Source: an uncultured Bacteroidota bacterium
GTDB taxonomy: Bacteria > Bacteroidota > Bacteroidia > Flavobacteriales > Flavobacteriaceae
Reading direction: 5' to 3'
DNA: 34,915 nucleotides
Assembly: GCA_902593075.1 (NCBI GenBank)
Contig: CACJHA010000014.1
Coordinates: 1 to 34,915, forward strand
Positions within the stretch are counted from its first letter, which is position 1; the number at the start of each line of letters is the position of its first letter. The translations under genes were made by a program, and so were the position numbers. This document shows, piece by piece, positions 1 through 9,357 of this stretch. Below the pieces are notes generated by a model. It was given only the letters and a program-made list of their open reading frames with translations. It was not told where the DNA came from and made no database searches.

Positions 1-1
1 G

Positions 2-1699
2 ATAAGATTTTTTAATAACCCTATGGATTTAAGTATGGAAGTTGTAAAAAATCAAAGTTGGAGAAAAGTGAAATCTGAATATGCCAAAGAAAGAGAAGGA
101 ATAAACAGTAAAGAAAGTTTTAGTGCAACTGGTTACTTTTTTGCTAGAGAATTACACAAAAAATTAAAGGTTCCGATTGGAATAATTGGATCATCTTGGG
201 GAGGTACTAGGGTTGAGGCATGGACAAGTCCAAATAAGCTTAAACAAATTTATTCTGAAAACCTAGAACTCTTATCAGGTATTGACATGTCATACAATGA
301 ATACGAAAATGGAATTGAAAGATATAATGATTCCATATCAAACGTTAATGCTGATTTATTAGGTTTTAAAATTTTTGAAATACCAGAATGGTCTGAAGAT
401 TCTATTCATTGGAAAAACATTAAAAGTGGATGGGAAAATTTAAATTTAGCTGACATAAATTTTTCTAAAGAAAATTTTGACGATTCTTCTTGGCCAAGTT
501 GGATAGCTAATCGTCCTGACCCCTATGATGATTTGCGCAAAGGAGGTTTTGAAACAGTATTTGATTATGAAAAAAAACTATTGTCAGATGGTGTTATCTG
601 GTTTAGAACAAGTGTTACTATTGATAATAATGACGAGGATTACACGTTAGTTTTTAAAGATGGAATTGATGATTCAGATCAAACTTATTTTAATGGCAAC
701 CTTATTGGAAATACTTTTAGCTACAACAAAGAAAGAAATTACATAGTATCAAAAGAAATAATTAATAAAGGCAGCAATTCTATTGCAATAAGAATCACTG
801 ATTTAAGGGGAATTGGTGGTTTTAATGGTCCAGTATTACTAAAAAATTCGTCAGAAATAATTAATATCCCTTATAGTAGCTTTAGATTCAAACATCATGC
901 ATTCGTAAATGCATTGAGTTCTTTTATGGTTCATGACCTGAATTTGAATGAATTACTTAATATCTCTGATTCTTTGGAAAATAAGATTTTAATTGCTAAA
1001 GATGTCAATTCTCCAAATGCTTATTCAAGATTATATCGTAATATATTATCAAATGTAATTCCATACACTATTAAAGGGACTATCTGGTATCAAGGCGAAT
1101 CAAATGTTTCCAATTATAATGAATACCAAACCCTATTTTCAGCTATGATTGAAGATTGGCGAGAAACCTGGGGTTATGATTTCCCATTTTATTATGTTCA
1201 AATTGCTCCATTTCCAGAACCAGGAAATATTGGAGTTCGAGAAGCACAGCGAAAGACCTTAGAGTCAACCGAAAACACCGGTATGGCTGTTTTAATGGAC
1301 ATAGGGGAGGAGGATGACATTCACCCTCACAACAAACAAGATGTAGGTAAAAGACTTGCTCTTTTAGCTCTTGACAAACAGTATGGTTTTAACTATGTAT
1401 CCTCTGGCCCAAAATATAAAAGTCATCAAGCTAAGGGTATTTATCTTTATGTAGACTTTGATATTGTAGGATCTGGACTTGATTTTGTAGGAGGTGAAAA
1501 TGGTTTTGAAATAGCTGGGAAGGATAATCGATTTTATCCAGCTACTGCAAAAATTATAGACAATAGAATTCGACTTTATTCTAAGGATGTAAAAAGACCT
1601 ATAAATGTAAGATACGGTTGGAAAAACTGGACAGTTGGAACACTATTTAATAAAGAGGGGCTACCTGCATCATCATTTAGTTCAATTAATTTCAATTAA
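2..1699 (+). CDS. Sialate O-acetylesterase-type carbohydrate esterase, 5' end cut by window
   Basis: The reading frame is open back to base 2 and reads IRFFNNP before the first ATG at 23. The tandem paralogue downstream has IRFF at residues 148-151, so about 147 N-terminal residues, including the catalytic Ser block (GQSN), lie outside the window. What remains shows an inserted jelly-roll sugar-binding-like domain (around GVIWFRT to RITDLRG), the conserved block IWYQGESN, and the His block DIGEEDDIHPHNKQD. The family removes O-acetyl groups from sialic acids or other sugars. The gene ends 11 bases before the next one and is homologous to it along the whole visible length, which indicates tandem duplication. 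The true substrate is unknown, since relatives deacetylate other glycans. Short direct repeats of TTCAATTAAT overlap its stop codon. Confidence 0.88.
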   Translation: MRFFNNPMDLSMEVVKNQSWRKVKSEYAKEREGINSKESFSATGYFFARELHKKLKVPIGIIGSSWGGTRVEAWTSPNKLKQIYSENLELLSGIDMSYNEYENGIERYNDSISNVNADLLGFKIFEIPEWSEDSIHWKNIKSGWENLNLADINFSKENFDDSSWPSWIANRPDPYDDLRKGGFETVFDYEKKLLSDGVIWFRTSVTIDNNDEDYTLVFKDGIDDSDQTYFNGNLIGNTFSYNKERNYIVSKEIINKGSNSIAIRITDLRGIGGFNGPVLLKNSSEIINIPYSSFRFKHHAFVNALSSFMVHDLNLNELLNISDSLENKILIAKDVNSPNAYSRLYRNILSNVIPYTIKGTIWYQGESNVSNYNEYQTLFSAMIEDWRETWGYDFPFYYVQIAPFPEPGNIGVREAQRKTLESTENTGMAVLMDIGEEDDIHPHNKQDVGKRLALLALDKQYGFNYVSSGPKYKSHQAKGIYLYVDFDIVGSGLDFVGGENGFEIAGKDNRFYPATAKIIDNRIRLYSKDVKRPINVRYGWKNWTVGTLFNKEGLPASSFSSINFN

Positions 1700-1700
1700 T
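1681..1700. repeat. Short tandem direct repeat
   Basis: TTCAATTAAT occurs twice in immediate succession and is followed by a similar TTTAATTCAATT. The copies cover the last codons and the stop of the first esterase. This is simple AT-rich sequence and may be incidental. Confidence 0.5.
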
Positions 1701-1710
1701 TTTAATTCAA

Positions 1711-3822
1711 TTGCATTTTATAAATAGAATCTGCTTTTTACTTTTTTTATTTATTATTTCCTGTGATTCAAATAAAGATTTACTAGCCTTACCATCCTTG
1801 TTTTCAGATCACATGGTTTTACAGCAAAAAACTCTGGTCTCTTTTTGGGGTAAATCAGCACCTAATGATAATATTCAAATCATAGGAAGTTGGGGTGAAA
1901 CATCTAATATCAAATCGAACGAACAAGGTAATTGGGAACTAAAATTGTCAACTCCTAAAGCCGGAGGTCCCTATGAAGTTAAGATTAATGATTCCAAGAC
2001 TTCTATTATATACAAAGATGTTTTAATTGGGGAGGTTTGGCTAGCTTCGGGCCAATCTAATATGGAAATGATGATGAAGGCAGTAGGTTGTGAAATTAAA
2101 GAATGTATTGAAAATCAAACAGAAGAAATTAAAAATGCAAACTTTAAAAAAATAAGGTTTTTTTCAATCTATGAAGATCTAACAGGTGAGAGAATAAAAA
2201 AAGAAAGTTGGAAGTTAGTTAACCCAAAAAATATTGAACGGTTTAGTGCGGTTGCTTATTTTTTTGCCAGAAAAATACATAGTGAACTTAAAATTCCAGT
2301 TGGTATTATTTCCTCAAGTTGGGGAGGCACTCGTATACAGTCATGGATGAGCAACAAGACATTAAAAAAATTAAGTTTTATAAAGGAAAAACTGCCAAAA
2401 GCAGAAGAGGTAAAAGATGTGATTGCTGAAAAATTAAAGTATAACGACTCTATTACCAAAATTAATGAGGATAGATTTGGATATAAAGTTGTAAAATTAC
2501 CAAAACCCTACCACATTTGGAGTGGTCAGCTGGATGTCTGGAACCTCTATAAAGATAAATGGAGAAATTTAAATCTTAACGACACAGACTTTAATAAAGT
2601 TGATTTTGATGATTCCAATTGGGCCAGTTGGGATACTAAGTATAATAATAAGTTTAGGGAAGGTAGTTTTAAAAATGCATTTAATTCTGATGAACCACTT
2701 TTAACTAAGGGAGTATTTTGGATAAGGACATATTTTGATATTGAAAACATAGATGATGATTATTCTCTTGTAATTAAAAAGGGTATTAGTCAAGTTGATC
2801 AAACTTATGTGAATGGCAATTTAATTGGAAATAGCTATTCTTTTATTGATGAGAGAAATTACAAAATACCAAATCAAATTTTAAAAAAAGGTAAAAATAT
2901 TATTGCAATAAGAATTACAGATCTTACAGGCGACGGTGGTTTAAATAGTCCAATTACCCTAAAAAATACAATCGGAACTAAAGAAATTTCATATGAAAAA
3001 TTAAAGATTGTAAACCAAGCGTTTATAACCAATGGAACTTATGCTGTAATCCACGATCTTAAACCCGAAGAACTAATTTCCACATATTCAAAAATCAATG
3101 ATAATTTTTTGGATGGTTATGAAATTAACTCAACAAATGGATATTCAACTATGTTTGAAAATATGATTTATCCTGTTATACCCTTTACAATAAAAGGTGT
3201 TATTTGGTATCAAGGTGAAGCAAACGTATGGAAACCTGATTACTATCAAGATTTACTTACTTCAATGATAAAAGATTGGAGAGGTTATTGGGGATATCAA
3301 TTTCCATTTTATTATGCTCAAATTACACCACTTGAGTATCCAGATGGTCAATATTCTCAAATTATAAGAGATGCCCAAAGGAAAACACTTAAAAAAGTTG
3401 AAAAAACTGGGATGGCTATCTTGCTGGACATTGGTGAAAAGGACAATGGCCATCCAGGTAACAAGCAGGATGTAGGAAAAAGATTGGCATTACTTGCCTT
3501 AGATAAAGATTACAATTATAATATTGTTTCTTCTGGTCCATTATATGAAAATCATAGAAAAGTAGATGATTATATTGAAATATCTTTTAAGAGTGTGGGT
3601 TCAGGCTTGACATCTAGAGGAAAACTTAAAAATTTTGAAATAGCGGGTAGAAATAAAAAATTTTACAAAGCTACAGCCAGAGTTGTAGGTAACAAAGTAA
3701 GGGTGTATTCTAAAAAAATAAAAAGACCCAAACATATTAGGTATGCATGGAAAAATTGGGTTGAAGCGACTCTTTTTAATAAAGAGGGACTACCTGCTTC
3801 GTCTTTTCAATCTGAGTACTAG
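1711..3822 (+). CDS. Sialate O-acetylesterase-type lipoprotein (SGNH carbohydrate esterase)
   Basis: This is a 703-residue lipoprotein. A hydrophobic leader ends in FIISC with the lipid-acceptor Cys at residue 18, so it is probably on the cell surface or in the periplasm. An N-terminal beta domain (about 25-100) leads to the nucleophile block LASGQSNMEM (Ser116). An inserted jelly-roll domain follows (around residues 330-420), then IWYQGEAN and the His block DIGEKDNGHPGNKQD. The start is a TTG at 1711; no ATG lies close enough to preserve the signal peptide. The family hydrolyses acetyl esters on sugars, typically 9-O-acetyl sialate. No sialidase, sialate lyase or sialate transporter is visible, so another O-acetylated sugar is equally possible. 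Its stop is only 2 bases from the stop of the convergent transporter gene. Confidence 0.9.
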   Translation: MHFINRICFLLFLFIISCDSNKDLLALPSLFSDHMVLQQKTLVSFWGKSAPNDNIQIIGSWGETSNIKSNEQGNWELKLSTPKAGGPYEVKINDSKTSIIYKDVLIGEVWLASGQSNMEMMMKAVGCEIKECIENQTEEIKNANFKKIRFFSIYEDLTGERIKKESWKLVNPKNIERFSAVAYFFARKIHSELKIPVGIISSSWGGTRIQSWMSNKTLKKLSFIKEKLPKAEEVKDVIAEKLKYNDSITKINEDRFGYKVVKLPKPYHIWSGQLDVWNLYKDKWRNLNLNDTDFNKVDFDDSNWASWDTKYNNKFREGSFKNAFNSDEPLLTKGVFWIRTYFDIENIDDDYSLVIKKGISQVDQTYVNGNLIGNSYSFIDERNYKIPNQILKKGKNIIAIRITDLTGDGGLNSPITLKNTIGTKEISYEKLKIVNQAFITNGTYAVIHDLKPEELISTYSKINDNFLDGYEINSTNGYSTMFENMIYPVIPFTIKGVIWYQGEANVWKPDYYQDLLTSMIKDWRGYWGYQFPFYYAQITPLEYPDGQYSQIIRDAQRKTLKKVEKTGMAILLDIGEKDNGHPGNKQDVGKRLALLALDKDYNYNIVSSGPLYENHRKVDDYIEISFKSVGSGLTSRGKLKNFEIAGRNKKFYKATARVVGNKVRVYSKKIKRPKHIRYAWKNWVEATLFNKEGLPASSFQSEY

Positions 3823-3824
3823 AC

Positions 3825-5402
3825 TTAAGAATTTCCAAGTATAATATAGATTAATACTGTTACAATACACAAAGAGTACGACATTACTTTAGTATACTTC
3901 CATTGTTTCATGTCATCAATTCTTAAAGTATTAAAACTAAATGATCCACTATATGGATAGAATCTTGAGATCAGAAGCATTATCCCAATATTTAATAAAA
4001 ATTCAATACCCCATATGTGAACAAAATGAATGTCTGTTTTTAAAATAAATGTCATCAATATATAAAAGCTTAGACCAACAACTAGCGAAACTTTTGCTCC
4101 AAGTGCTGATATTTGCTTTATAAAAAAACCTGCAATTAAAATTGATGCAACGGGTATAAAATAGATACCATTTAATTGTTGTAAAAGTTGGTAAAGTCCC
4201 TCTGGAGCATTTGCGACCATAGGAGCAACAAATATTGCAAAAATTGCTAATAGTGCCGATAAATATTTACCTACTTTAACAAGTTGCTTTTCACTAGCAT
4301 TTTTATAAAAATAGCCCTTATATATATCCATACTAAATATTGTCGCAGCACTATTTAAGACACTGTTGAATGTGCTAAGTACAGCACCCATTATGATTGC
4401 AGCAAAAATTCCAACAAGGGCAGGAGGAAGTACTTTTTTAATCAATTCAGGATATATCATATCTTGGTTTTCATAAAAAGAATCACCAAAATAATAAAAT
4501 CCGATTATCCCTGGGAATGCAATTATAAGCGGCACTAATATTTTTAGTCCTCCGGTATAGAGTAGACCTTTTTGAGCTTCAATTAAATTTTTAGCACCAA
4601 GTGCCCTTTGAATAATGGTTTGATTCATGGCCCAAAAATATAATTGATTAATAATTAGACCTGTAAAAAGTACTTCAAAAGGTAAAACAGATTTTTTCCC
4701 TCCGATTACATTAAATTTTTCTGGACTATTGTCATAAACCTTTTCAAATCCATCTAAAAAACTGTTTTCACCAATTGCTATTAGTGCTAGTATAGGGATA
4801 GCTAATCCGCCAATTAATAATCCATATCCATTAATTGTATCAGAAATAGCAACTGCTTTTAGACCACCAAAAATTGCGTAAATGGATCCTATAACACCGA
4901 TAATTACAACAGTTATCCACAAACCTTCATTTTGAGATACACCCAATATCTCAGAAACATTAAAAATACTTTCTAAGTTGATTGCACCAGTATATAAAAC
5001 AATTGGCAAAAGGGTGATTACAAAAGAGACAATTAAAAAAAATGCAACTATCAAGCGGGTTGTTCTATCAAAACGCTTTTCTAAAAACTCAGGGATAGTT
5101 GTTAGCCCCATTTTTAAATATCTTGGTACGAAATAAATAGCAGCAACAACAAGAGCAATTGCTGAAGTCACTTCCCATGCAATAATTATAAGTCCGTTTA
5201 TGTAAGAAGACCCATTCATACCAATTAAATGTTCAGTAGAAATATTTGTAAGGAGCATTGATCCAGCAATCACAACACCAGTTAAGCTTCTTCCCCCAAG
5301 AAAGTACCCTTCCGATGAATCTAATTTTTCTTTTCTTAACCTTAGATATGTATAAATAGCTACAAAAGAAATAAATCCAATAAAGGTTAACGAAGTAAAC
5401 AT
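3825..5402 (-). CDS. SSS-family sodium:solute symporter, probable inositol transporter
   Basis: The protein has 525 residues, with about 13-14 hydrophobic segments spread over its length and no signal peptide beyond the first membrane span. Features of the SLC5/SSS family are visible: YFLGGRSL after the first span, LLTNISTEHLIG, GGLKAVAISDTING, and the block WAMNQTIIQRALGAKN. Family members couple sodium entry to uptake of sugars, inositol or similar solutes across the inner membrane. It is the last gene of the inositol operon, 10 bases after iolD, and no other transporter is present in that operon, so myo-inositol or a related cyclitol is the best guess for the substrate. The sequence does not fix substrate identity. 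The ATG start is at 5402. Confidence 0.88.
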   Translation of the reverse strand: MFTSLTFIGFISFVAIYTYLRLRKEKLDSSEGYFLGGRSLTGVVIAGSMLLTNISTEHLIGMNGSSYINGLIIIAWEVTSAIALVVAAIYFVPRYLKMGLTTIPEFLEKRFDRTTRLIVAFFLIVSFVITLLPIVLYTGAINLESIFNVSEILGVSQNEGLWITVVIIGVIGSIYAIFGGLKAVAISDTINGYGLLIGGLAIPILALIAIGENSFLDGFEKVYDNSPEKFNVIGGKKSVLPFEVLFTGLIINQLYFWAMNQTIIQRALGAKNLIEAQKGLLYTGGLKILVPLIIAFPGIIGFYYFGDSFYENQDMIYPELIKKVLPPALVGIFAAIIMGAVLSTFNSVLNSAATIFSMDIYKGYFYKNASEKQLVKVGKYLSALLAIFAIFVAPMVANAPEGLYQLLQQLNGIYFIPVASILIAGFFIKQISALGAKVSLVVGLSFYILMTFILKTDIHFVHIWGIEFLLNIGIMLLISRFYPYSGSFSFNTLRIDDMKQWKYTKVMSYSLCIVTVLIYIILGNS

Positions 5403-5412
5403 AATCTTAAAT

Positions 5413-7284
5413 TTATCGAGGCCTTATATATGGTTTTTGATTTTTTTTGTTTTTCTCATAGTTTGCTCTGGCTTTTCTGACTTCCCTAGAATTTGAGATC
5501 TCTGGAACAGGGACTTCCCACCAAGCATAAGCATATCCAGATAGCTTTCTGTCTCTTATGGTTTCAACATAAATAACAGTTGTTTTATCATTTTTCTTTG
5601 CTTCAACGAGTGCTTTATTAAACTCATCTATGCCCTCTGTTTTAATAACTGTAGCACCTAAACTCTCTGCATTTTTAGCTAAATCAACTGGTAGAAAATC
5701 ACCATCTAATTCACCTGTTTTTTTATTTCTATACTTGAAATGTGTACCAAAACCTTCTCCACCTACTGATTGTGAAAGCCCACCAATACTTGCATAACCT
5801 TCGTTATTTATAAGAATTATGGTAATTTTGTAGCCTTCTTGAATTGAAGTTATTATATCGGAAGGAAGCATTAAATAGCTAGCATCACCGCATATCACAT
5901 AAACTTCTCTACTAGGGTCAGCCATTTTCACTCCAAGTCCACCAGGAATCTCGTATCCCATACAAGAATTACCATACTCTAAATGAAAACCTTTGGAGTT
6001 TTTTGTTCTCCAAAGTTTGTGTAAATCTCCAGGTGCACTTCCTGCTGCACAAAGAACAACATCATTTTCATCCATAAATTCATTTACGGCACCAAGTAAT
6101 TCCGACTGTACAGGTCTTTTTGGATCTTCAGTATGATAAATTTTTGATACAATATCATTCCACTCTTTATTTAAAACTTTTATTTTTTCAATATACCCTT
6201 CGTCTGTGGAATGATTTTTCAATTTCTTACTGATTATTTTAAGTGTTTCTCTCGCATCACCCTGTAGTGGAATAGCACTATTTTTAAAAGCATCAAACTC
6301 AGCAACATTAATGTTTATAAAATCTACATTTTTGTTTTGCCATACAGACTTTGATGCAGTTGTAAAATCTCCATATCGGGTTCCAATACCAATAACAAGA
6401 TCTGAATTTTTGGCTATTTCGTTAGCACCCTTAGTACCTGTTGCCCCAATTCCGCCTAAATTGAACGGGTTTGAGTAATGAAGGGTTCCTTTTCCCGCAA
6501 AAGTTTCTGTAACGGGTATTCCATGTTTTTCAGAAAACTCTTTTATTACATTTTCAGCCCCAGAATATATTGCTCCACCACCAGCGATAATCATAGGTTT
6601 AGATGCTTTTTTAATTTTGTCCACTGTTTTTTCAATAAGTGTATCATCTGGTAAATTTCTTTGAATTTGCCAACATCTTTTTTCAAACAATTCAGACGGG
6701 TAATCGAAAGCCTCGGCTTGGACATCGTGAGGTAATGCTAATGTTACAACTCCAGTTTCAGCAGGAGAGGTAAGTACCCTCATAGATTCTAATAAAGCTG
6801 ACGTTAACTGCTCTGGTCTATTTATTCTATCCCAATATTTTGAAACGGGTTTGAAACAGTCATTTGCAGACATATCTTGGGTAAAAGCATATTCTGTTTG
6901 CTGGAGTAGAGGTGAGGCAGTCCTTTTTGAAAAATAGTCTCCTGGTAAAAGGAGTACAGGAATTCTATTTATTGTAGCAGAAGCCGCAGCAGTTATCATA
7001 TTGGTTGCTCCAGGCCCAATAGATGTAGTACATGCGAAGGTCTGCAGTCTATTTTTCATTTTTGAAAATGCTGCGGCTGCATGAACCATTGCTTGCTCAT
7101 TTCGGGTTTGATAATATTTAAAATCCTTATTTTCTTTAAGAGCTTCTCCAAGTCCAACCACGTTTCCATGGCCAAAAATGCCGAAACAACCAGCAAAAAA
7201 TGAGTTTTCAATACCGTCTCGGACAACATATTGATTTTTTAGGAATAGAATTAAAGCTTGAGCAACCGTTAGTTTTTTTGTCAT
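5413..7284 (-). CDS. iolD: IolD, 3D-trihydroxycyclohexane-1,2-dione acylhydrolase (ThDP-dependent)
   Basis: This 623-residue thiamine-diphosphate enzyme is near the usual length for IolD. It opens the ring of 3D-(3,5/4)-trihydroxycyclohexane-1,2-dione to give 5-deoxy-glucuronate. The N-terminal Pyr domain carries the ThDP-activating Glu in QTRNEQAMVHA (Glu63). The central domain has a Rossmann-like stretch, and the C-terminal PP domain has the metal/ThDP motif starting GDASYLM (about 466) and ending in NNEGYASIGG. The conserved C-terminal block AYAWWEVPVPE fits IolD rather than acetolactate synthase. It sits between iolC copy 1 and the symporter with 10-base gaps on each side, and it is the only IolD in the operon despite the doubled iolB and iolC. 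Confidence 0.95.
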   Translation of the reverse strand: MTKKLTVAQALILFLKNQYVVRDGIENSFFAGCFGIFGHGNVVGLGEALKENKDFKYYQTRNEQAMVHAAAAFSKMKNRLQTFACTTSIGPGATNMITAAASATINRIPVLLLPGDYFSKRTASPLLQQTEYAFTQDMSANDCFKPVSKYWDRINRPEQLTSALLESMRVLTSPAETGVVTLALPHDVQAEAFDYPSELFEKRCWQIQRNLPDDTLIEKTVDKIKKASKPMIIAGGGAIYSGAENVIKEFSEKHGIPVTETFAGKGTLHYSNPFNLGGIGATGTKGANEIAKNSDLVIGIGTRYGDFTTASKSVWQNKNVDFININVAEFDAFKNSAIPLQGDARETLKIISKKLKNHSTDEGYIEKIKVLNKEWNDIVSKIYHTEDPKRPVQSELLGAVNEFMDENDVVLCAAGSAPGDLHKLWRTKNSKGFHLEYGNSCMGYEIPGGLGVKMADPSREVYVICGDASYLMLPSDIITSIQEGYKITIILINNEGYASIGGLSQSVGGEGFGTHFKYRNKKTGELDGDFLPVDLAKNAESLGATVIKTEGIDEFNKALVEAKKNDKTTVIYVETIRDRKLSGYAYAWWEVPVPEISNSREVRKARANYEKNKKNQKPYIRPR

Positions 7285-7294
7285 TTTTTAAAAA

Positions 7295-8299
7295 TTAATA
7301 TCCACCATTAGAGTTAATAAAAACTGATATTTCTTCAAAAGTAGGAGCAACATTACAACATCCGTTTTTTGTTACAAGCCATGCACCACAAGCATTTGCT
7401 AATCTACAAGATTTATAGTTTGACCATCCATGAAGATAACCAAAAATAAAACCAGCCGCAAATGCATCCCCAGCTCCTAAAACATTTATAGCATTTACTT
7501 TGTATGATGGAACGTTTTGAGGCTGTTTTTTGGACTCATAAATAACGCAGCCATCCATACCTTTTTTTAAGATTATCAGTTTTGTCCCCATTTTAAAAAT
7601 ACTATCAATAGCCTTGTTGACATCCCCAACTAATTTTGGCTGAGTAATTGAATCGTTTTTTATTTCTACTTTTCCATTTCTCTTTAAATAAACAGACAAA
7701 ATCTCCTCCTCTGTTCCAATTAATATATCTGTGATTTTGATATAATTTGTAATTACTTTAGAGTATTCATCTAAGTTCTTCCATGCAATTAATCGGAAAT
7801 CAATATCCAAAATCACAGGAATATTTTTTTGTTTTGCCTTTTCACTTAAATGAATCGCTGCATCTCTGCAAGGAGATTCCGATAGTGCAGTTCCACTCAT
7901 TAGTAACGCTTTAAATACATCTAAATGTATTTTTTCAATTAAAGCTACTGTTATTTTATTTTCTGGTGCTTTTTCTCTATAAAAAACGAGAGGAAATTGA
8001 TCCGGCGGAATAATACCGCACAAAACTAGGTTTGTTTTGGTATTAGGAATAACAAACATATTAGATGTGCTAACATTTTCTTTAATTAATTTATCCATTA
8101 TAAACTTACCTGTTAAGTCGTCACCTACAGCTGATAATAGTGCGGTTTTTAACCCTAATCTTTGAGAACAAACAGATATATTAGTAGGAGATCCTCCAAT
8201 GTAAGCTGAAAAAGAATCAATATCAGAAAAATTTGAACCTATCTGTTTTGAATAAAGATCCATTGAACATCTCCCAAATGATAACAAATCAAAACTCAT
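7295..8299 (-). CDS. iolC: IolC copy 1, PfkB-family 5-dehydro-2-deoxygluconokinase paralogue
   Basis: A 334-residue cytoplasmic PfkB-family sugar kinase. The first signature appears as YIGGSPTNIS (34-41) and the second as NVLGAGDAFAAG, with catalytic Asp278. It would phosphorylate 5-dehydro-2-deoxygluconate in the inositol pathway. It is a clear paralogue of the kinase at 14555-15559, which has the same length and the same C-terminal block VTKxGCxNxxPTFEE/PTLEE. In the loop after FYR it reads EKAPE where copy 2 has DNAAD, which resembles canonical IolC. It also reads DFRLIAW where copy 2 reads DFRADQW. This hints at a shifted substrate. The gene lies between the second dehydrogenase and iolD. 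Family assignment is firm; the exact substrate is less so. Confidence 0.88.
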   Translation of the reverse strand: MSFDLLSFGRCSMDLYSKQIGSNFSDIDSFSAYIGGSPTNISVCSQRLGLKTALLSAVGDDLTGKFIMDKLIKENVSTSNMFVIPNTKTNLVLCGIIPPDQFPLVFYREKAPENKITVALIEKIHLDVFKALLMSGTALSESPCRDAAIHLSEKAKQKNIPVILDIDFRLIAWKNLDEYSKVITNYIKITDILIGTEEEILSVYLKRNGKVEIKNDSITQPKLVGDVNKAIDSIFKMGTKLIILKKGMDGCVIYESKKQPQNVPSYKVNAINVLGAGDAFAAGFIFGYLHGWSNYKSCRLANACGAWLVTKNGCCNVAPTFEEISVFINSNGGY

Positions 8300-8326
8300 T
8301 TAAATAAGTGTAATCATATTTATAAA

Positions 8327-9352
8327 TCATTCTAAATCTTTTAATTCAACAATTTTTTTTGTCTTAAAAGATTCTGTCATTGCAGTAGTGATCATTGTAG
8401 CTTTTCTTGCATTAGAAAGAGTACATTGATTTTGTTTTTTATTTAAAATTGAGTTTATAAAATCGTGAATCTGTGTAAGAAAAGCATCCTTAAACCTGTC
8501 GTAGAATGTTTCATTACATTCATACCTGTATCCATTCTTATCTGATATTTGGAGTCTGTTCTTAAAAGGGGGGTTCCCAACTGTTAATTTCCCGAATGTT
8601 CCTATTATTTCAGTAAACGTGTCATGTCCATATGATGATGTTCTTGATGCACCAAGCAGAGCCATCTTCCCATTTTCAAATTCACAAAATGCAAAGGTGT
8701 TGTCTGCATCATTTAGATCACCAAACTCTTTAAATCTAAAGGCTCCTCCCAACGACCAAACTTTTTTAACTTCACTACCGATAAACCATCTTGCCAAATC
8801 TGCATCGTGTACATTAAAATCATGAAAAATACCGCCTCCAGATTTAACATAGTCTACTTGAAATGGAGCCCAGGTGTCCTTATCTACAGTTTGAGAACGA
8901 ACAAAAAACGGGTCACCAATTTTATTGTTTTCAATTGTTTTTTTTGCATCCATGTAGCTTTCGTCGTATCGTCTTACAAATCCAACGCAACTTATTAAAT
9001 CAGGATGTTTTTTTGCCTCTTTTTCAGCTTTTAAGCAATCTTCGATAGAAATAGCAAGCGGTTTCTCACTAAACACATGTAGTCCATTTTTTAACGAAAA
9101 TATAATCTGTTGAGCGTGATATTTCGTTGGAGTTAGAATAGCTACTGCATCCAAGTTGGATTTTTCAACCATTTCCTCAAAACTTGAAAAGCACATTTCG
9201 ACTCCTAGCTTATCTTTTACGTATGCTAACTCATCTTTTACCAGGCTACAAACAGCAATTAATTTAGCATTAGGTGATTTATATTGAATATTTTGAGCAT
9301 ATTCAATTCCCAACCTTCCTAGCCCTGCTAAACCAATTCTAACTTTTGACAT
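8327..9352 (-). CDS. Gfo/Idh/MocA NAD(P)-dependent dehydrogenase, second inositol dehydrogenase
   Basis: This is a 341-residue soluble oxidoreductase. The nucleotide-binding loop GLAGLGRLG is at 7-15, the catalytic Lys is in SEKPL (Lys97), and the Asp/His pair is in HDFNVHDAD (Asp178, His182). These are the expected active-site elements of the family. It is clearly different from the canonical IolG at 12048: the RDPAPPP-like region there is replaced here by TVDKDTWAPFQVDYV. Its position between iolB copy 1 and iolC copy 1 makes oxidation of another inositol isomer (for example scyllo- or D-chiro-inositol) or of a methylated or glycosylated inositol plausible. A link to a named subfamily such as IolX or IolU is not claimed. 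Confidence 0.83.
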   Translation of the reverse strand: MSKVRIGLAGLGRLGIEYAQNIQYKSPNAKLIAVCSLVKDELAYVKDKLGVEMCFSSFEEMVEKSNLDAVAILTPTKYHAQQIIFSLKNGLHVFSEKPLAISIEDCLKAEKEAKKHPDLISCVGFVRRYDESYMDAKKTIENNKIGDPFFVRSQTVDKDTWAPFQVDYVKSGGGIFHDFNVHDADLARWFIGSEVKKVWSLGGAFRFKEFGDLNDADNTFAFCEFENGKMALLGASRTSSYGHDTFTEIIGTFGKLTVGNPPFKNRLQISDKNGYRYECNETFYDRFKDAFLTQIHDFINSILNKKQNQCTLSNARKATMITTAMTESFKTKKIVELKDLE

Positions 9353-9357
9353 AATTA

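Noticed and set aside
23-25. ATG at 23 as the true start of the first esterase
   Set aside because: The frame is open to the window edge and the upstream residues IRFF align with the interior of the paralogue; the catalytic Ser block would be missing.
3820-3845. Possible bidirectional terminator between the convergent esterase and symporter stops
   Set aside because: Only a 4-bp stem (ACTT/AAGT) can be drawn and there is no U-tract; the stops are simply 2 bases apart.
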